Assembly (NCBI GenBank): GCA_002770955.1
Contig: PCUH01000229.1
Span: 7,421-17,447, forward strand
Reading direction: 5' to 3'
Source of the DNA: Flavobacteriales bacterium CG18_big_fil_WC_8_21_14_2_50_32_9
Lineage (GTDB): Bacteria > Bacteroidota > Bacteroidia > Flavobacteriales_E > Vicingaceae
DNA: 10,027 nt
The translations under genes were made by a program, and so were the position numbers. Below the pieces are notes generated by a model, which was not told the DNA's origin, did no database searches, and saw nothing but the letters and a program-made list of their open reading frames with translations. Positions 7,181-10,027 of this stretch are shown here, in pieces; the stretch's first letter is position 1, and each line of letters starts with the position of its first letter.

Positions 7181-7210
7181 TTTGAAAAGTAACCCATTAT
7201 AATATATTTA
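7181..7210 (+). promoter_or_regulatory. Candidate promoter of lon
   Basis: TTTG at 7181-7184 and TATATTTA at 7203-7210 are 18 nt apart and fit the Bacteroidota promoter pattern, except that the last G of TAnnTTTG is A. The box ends 15 nt before the lon start at 7226, so the leader would be very short. No heat-shock operator, such as a CIRCE inverted repeat, is seen in the 100-nt gap. Confidence 0.42.
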
Positions 7211-7225
7211 ACTTTCACAAATACT

Positions 7226-9697
7226 ATGAACGATAATTTCAACTTTGAAAATTTAGCTATTTCCAACATAATTGACGATGACACCGAGTTTCTTCCTTTA
7301 TTATCAAATGACGATGAAGAACAAATTAACGCTGAAGAAACACCAAAAGAACTTCCTCTTTTGCCACTTAGAAACACTGTTTTATTTCCAGGAGTAATTA
7401 TTCCAATTACAGTGGGAAGAGATAAATCCATTAAATTAATTAAAGAAGCCTACAATGGTAACAAAACATTAGGAGTTGTTGCTCAAAAAGATGATTCTAT
7501 TGAAGATCCAGCTCCAAAAGATTTGAATAAAATAGGAACTATTGCTTTTATCCTTAAAATGCTTCGTATGCCCGATGGGAATACTACTGTGATTATTCAG
7601 GGGAAAAAACGATTTAAAATTGATGAATTTACTCAAACAGCACCCTATATAAAAGCGAAAGTAACTGAATTCAATCAAATAGAAAAACCAAGTGGAAAAA
7701 GCTTTAATGCACTTGTTTCCTCCATAAAAGATTTAGCTTCGCAAATTATACAACAATCACCAAACATACCTACAGAAGCTACTTTTGCAATAAAAAACAT
7801 TGAAAGTCCTACGTTTTTAATCAACTTTATAGCATCAAATATGAATGCAGGAGTGAAAGAAAAACAAACATTGTTAGAAATTCCTGAATTACAAGAACGG
7901 GCTACTTTATTGCTTCAACACCTTACCAAAGAGTTGCAATTATTAGAATTAAAAAATGATATTCAATCAAAAGTAAGAACCGACCTAGACAAGCAACAAC
8001 GAGAATATTTCTTGAATCAGCAAATCAAACAAATTCAAGAAGAGCTTGGTGGAGATCCTCAACAATTAGAAATTTTAGAATTTAAAAAGAAAGCAAAAAC
8101 AAAAAAATGGAGCAAAGCAGTTAAAGAACGCTTTGAAAAAGAACTCTCAAAACTAGAACGACTAAATCCGCAAGCTGCTGAATACTCTGTTCAATCGAAT
8201 TATATAGAAACATTATTGGAACTTCCTTGGCAAAACTATTCCAAAGATAATTTTGATTTAAAACGAGCACAACGCATTTTAGATAAAGACCATTTTGGAT
8301 TAGACAAAGTAAAAGAGAGGATAATTGAACATTTGGCTGTTTTAAAACTAAAAGGTGATTTAAAATCTCCTATTTTATGTTTGTATGGTCCTCCTGGTGT
8401 TGGAAAAACTTCGCTTGGAAAATCTGTTGCTGAAGCACTAGGTAGAAAATATGTACGTATGTCGTTAGGTGGAATTAGAGATGAAGCAGAAATACGAGGA
8501 CATCGAAAAACCTATATTGGAGCAATGCCTGGAAGAATTATTCAAAACCTAAAAAAAGCAAACTCTTCTAATCCCGTTTTTGTGTTAGACGAAATTGATA
8601 AAGTTGGAATGAGTCATCAAGGCGACCCATCATCAGCACTTTTAGAAGTATTAGACCCAGAACAAAATGAAAATTTTTATGATAATTTTTTAGAATTAGA
8701 CTACGATTTATCTAAAATATTATTCATTGCTACCGCCAACTCACTTTCTTCTATTCAACCCGCTTTACGTGATAGAATGGAGATTATTGAAATTAATGGC
8801 TACACCGTGGAAGAAAAAATTGAAATTGCCAATAAGCACCTTATTCCTAAGCTACTTACAAATCATGGTTTGACAAAAAAACACCTTTCATTGCCAAAAA
8901 ATGTTATTGAAAAAGTAATTACAGAATACACTAGAGAATCTGGCGTTAGGAATTTAGAAAAAAAATTAGCCAAAATCGTGCGTCAAAAAGCCAAAGAAGT
9001 TGCCATGGAGGAAAAAAGTAACCCAAAGGTAATTGAAGCAGATTTACTGAAAATTTTAGGTCCTGGACATTCAAAAGATAAATATCAAGGAAATGATGTT
9101 GCTGGAGTTGTTACCGGACTAGCTTGGACATCGGTTGGTGGAGATATTTTATTTATCGAAACCAGTTTGAGCAAAGGAAAAGGCAAATTGACCCTAACAG
9201 GAAACTTAGGCGAAGTAATGAAAGAATCTGCTATAATTGCTTTAGCTTATTTAAAAGCACACGCAGAAATTTTAGAATTAAAAACTGAGGTTTTTGAAAA
9301 ATGGGACATCCATATTCATGTGCCTGAGGGAGCCACTCCAAAAGACGGACCATCAGCTGGAATAACTATGCTAACAGCCATCGCATCGGCATTTACACAA
9401 CGCAAAGTAAAAGCGAATTTAGCCATGACTGGCGAAATTACGTTAAGAGGAAGAGTGTTACCTGTTGGTGGAATTAAAGAAAAGATTTTAGCCGCAAAAA
9501 GAGCGGACATCAAAGAAATTATACTTTCGGAAGACAACAGAAAAGACATAGCTGAAATTAAAGAAGACTACATCAAAGGAGTAAAATTTCATTATGTAAA
9601 AAATATGATTGAAGTGATTGAAATGGCATTAATGAAGCAAAAAGTGAAAAATTCAATTGTTATTGTGGAGCAAAAAGAAATAGTTGGGAAGTTATAG
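7226..9697 (+). CDS. lon: ATP-dependent Lon protease
   Basis: Lon is a cytoplasmic homo-oligomeric AAA+ serine protease that degrades misfolded and selected regulatory proteins. The 823-residue chain holds all three parts. The LON substrate-recognition domain starts at about residue 43 (LPLLPLRNTVLFPG) and is followed by a helical linker to about 350. The AAA+ module has Walker A GPPGVGKT at 388-395 (K394) and Walker B VLDE at 453-456. The protease domain (about 620-805) has PKDGPSAG with catalytic S710 and GGIKEK with catalytic K753; the 43-residue spacing equals that of E. coli S679/K722. The first 42 residues form an acidic extension typical of Bacteroidota Lon, which explains the greater length than the 784 aa of the E. 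coli enzyme. The reading frame is intact. The start at 7226 lies just after the candidate promoter. The gene appears to be a single-gene unit. Confidence 0.98.
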   Translation: MNDNFNFENLAISNIIDDDTEFLPLLSNDDEEQINAEETPKELPLLPLRNTVLFPGVIIPITVGRDKSIKLIKEAYNGNKTLGVVAQKDDSIEDPAPKDLNKIGTIAFILKMLRMPDGNTTVIIQGKKRFKIDEFTQTAPYIKAKVTEFNQIEKPSGKSFNALVSSIKDLASQIIQQSPNIPTEATFAIKNIESPTFLINFIASNMNAGVKEKQTLLEIPELQERATLLLQHLTKELQLLELKNDIQSKVRTDLDKQQREYFLNQQIKQIQEELGGDPQQLEILEFKKKAKTKKWSKAVKERFEKELSKLERLNPQAAEYSVQSNYIETLLELPWQNYSKDNFDLKRAQRILDKDHFGLDKVKERIIEHLAVLKLKGDLKSPILCLYGPPGVGKTSLGKSVAEALGRKYVRMSLGGIRDEAEIRGHRKTYIGAMPGRIIQNLKKANSSNPVFVLDEIDKVGMSHQGDPSSALLEVLDPEQNENFYDNFLELDYDLSKILFIATANSLSSIQPALRDRMEIIEINGYTVEEKIEIANKHLIPKLLTNHGLTKKHLSLPKNVIEKVITEYTRESGVRNLEKKLAKIVRQKAKEVAMEEKSNPKVIEADLLKILGPGHSKDKYQGNDVAGVVTGLAWTSVGGDILFIETSLSKGKGKLTLTGNLGEVMKESAIIALAYLKAHAEILELKTEVFEKWDIHIHVPEGATPKDGPSAGITMLTAIASAFTQRKVKANLAMTGEITLRGRVLPVGGIKEKILAAKRADIKEIILSEDNRKDIAEIKEDYIKGVKFHYVKNMIEVIEMALMKQKVKNSIVIVEQKEIVGKL

Positions 9698-9712
9698 AGA
9701 TTATTTTGCTAT

Positions 9713-9904
9713 GTTACTACTCAGGTGCTAAATTTGCCACAGATTAAATTTGAATAGTTTTAATAGATTTTCACTAATAAAACAACCTTTGGTTGTTTAA
9801 CACAGAATCTATCGGGGACGTAATTATTATTTACTTGTTGTTTTAATCTGTGAATCTGTAGCTTATATTTGTATTCTTGAGCTTTATACCTGCTGAGTAG
9901 TAAC
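9713..9904. repeat. Nested inverted-repeat element downstream of lon (MITE- or REP-like)
   Basis: Most of the 330-nt gene-free stretch after lon is occupied by concentric inverted repeats. The outer pair is GTTACTACTCAG (9713-9724) and CTGAGTAGTAAC (9893-9904), 12 of 12. The middle pair is CACAGATTAAA (9738-9748) and TTTAATCTGTG (9842-9852), 11 of 11. A further pair is ATAGATT (9763-9769) and AATCTAT (9806-9812). The core hairpin is AAACAACC (9780-9787), loop TTT, GGTTGTTT (9791-9798). The centres fall between 9787 and 9809. There is no ORF inside. This suggests a non-autonomous palindromic repeat, or a structured transcript end for lon. Confidence 0.72.
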
Positions 9905-9926
9905 TTCGCTATAATTTCCTTACTAC

Positions 9927-9959
9927 TTATTAACATTGTTGATAATTATTGTTTTTTTT
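9927..9959 (+). terminator. Weak terminator-like hairpin with T-run
   Basis: TTATTAAC (9927-9934) pairs with GTTGATAA (9938-9945) over 8 positions including one G-T pair, with a 3-nt loop. The sequence then runs through TTATTG into eight Ts (9952-9959). The stem is A/T-rich and 6 nt from the T-run, so termination would be weak. It lies 230 nt after the lon stop codon. Confidence 0.35.
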
Positions 9960-9984
9960 ACCTGCTTTAGCATTATTAAAAAAT

Positions 9985-9992
9985 TATTTTTG
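9985..9992 (+). promoter_or_regulatory. Candidate -7 element for a gene beyond the right edge
   Basis: TATTTTTG at 9985-9992 matches TAnnTTTG exactly and is followed by an A-rich, G-poor leader to the window end with no start codon, as is usual for Bacteroidota leaders. No good TTG is present about 19 nt upstream. Confidence 0.38.
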
Positions 9993-10027
9993 TTCATTAA
10001 TTAAAAACTAACAATAAATACAAACAG

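Noticed and set aside
7165..7203. TTGACA and TATAAT boxes upstream of lon, resembling an E. coli sigma-70 promoter
   Set aside because: The two boxes are 27 nt apart instead of about 17, and Bacteroidota use a different consensus; the TTTG / TATATTTA pair fits better.
7114..7431. Minus-strand open frame of 105 codons across the lon promoter region
   Set aside because: It overlaps the lon start and the end of the GlmU-like gene, has a low-complexity serine-rich sequence with no family resemblance, and is best explained as the antisense shadow of lon.

Overview
This AT-rich window comes from a Bacteroidota genome, most likely Flavobacteriales. Three things point there. Genes are introduced by A/T-rich leaders without clear Shine-Dalgarno sequences. 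Intergenic regions carry Bacteroidota-type promoters (TTG, about 18-19 nt, TAnnTTTG). The gene content includes a zinc-independent type B ribosomal protein L31, the Bacteroidota-style GlmU-like sugar-phosphate nucleotidyltransferase/acyltransferase, and a Lon protease with an acidic N-terminal extension. All seven protein-coding genes lie on the + strand.

Left part (1-1800): a short cytoplasmic cyclophilin peptidyl-prolyl isomerase, a Fic-domain protein with an intact catalytic loop and an N-terminal inhibitory-helix motif, and a DinB-fold protein follow each other with gaps of about 30 nt and could be co-transcribed. The fic gene looks like an accessory insertion among housekeeping genes.

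Middle (1801-5491): a long hairpin built from 14-bp repeats sits immediately before a very large (1201 aa) exported protein. Its first 290 residues are a TraB/GumN domain. The remaining 900 residues contain three divergent copies of a module of about 130-155 residues, followed by a helical HEAT-like region and an unassigned tail.

Right part (5492-9697): rpmE2 (with promoter and terminator), the GlmU-like gene (whose candidate promoter lies in the U-tract of the preceding terminator) and lon. These are housekeeping functions in translation, cell-envelope sugar-nucleotide synthesis and protein quality control. Each seems to be its own transcription unit.

The final 330 bases hold no gene. They contain a set of nested inverted repeats about 192 bp long that resembles a small palindromic repeat or MITE-like element, then a weak terminator-like hairpin, then a candidate promoter for a gene beyond the right edge. 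No convincing new multi-gene system is visible. The most interesting items are the GumN fusion protein, the hairpin in its leader, and the palindromic element after lon.
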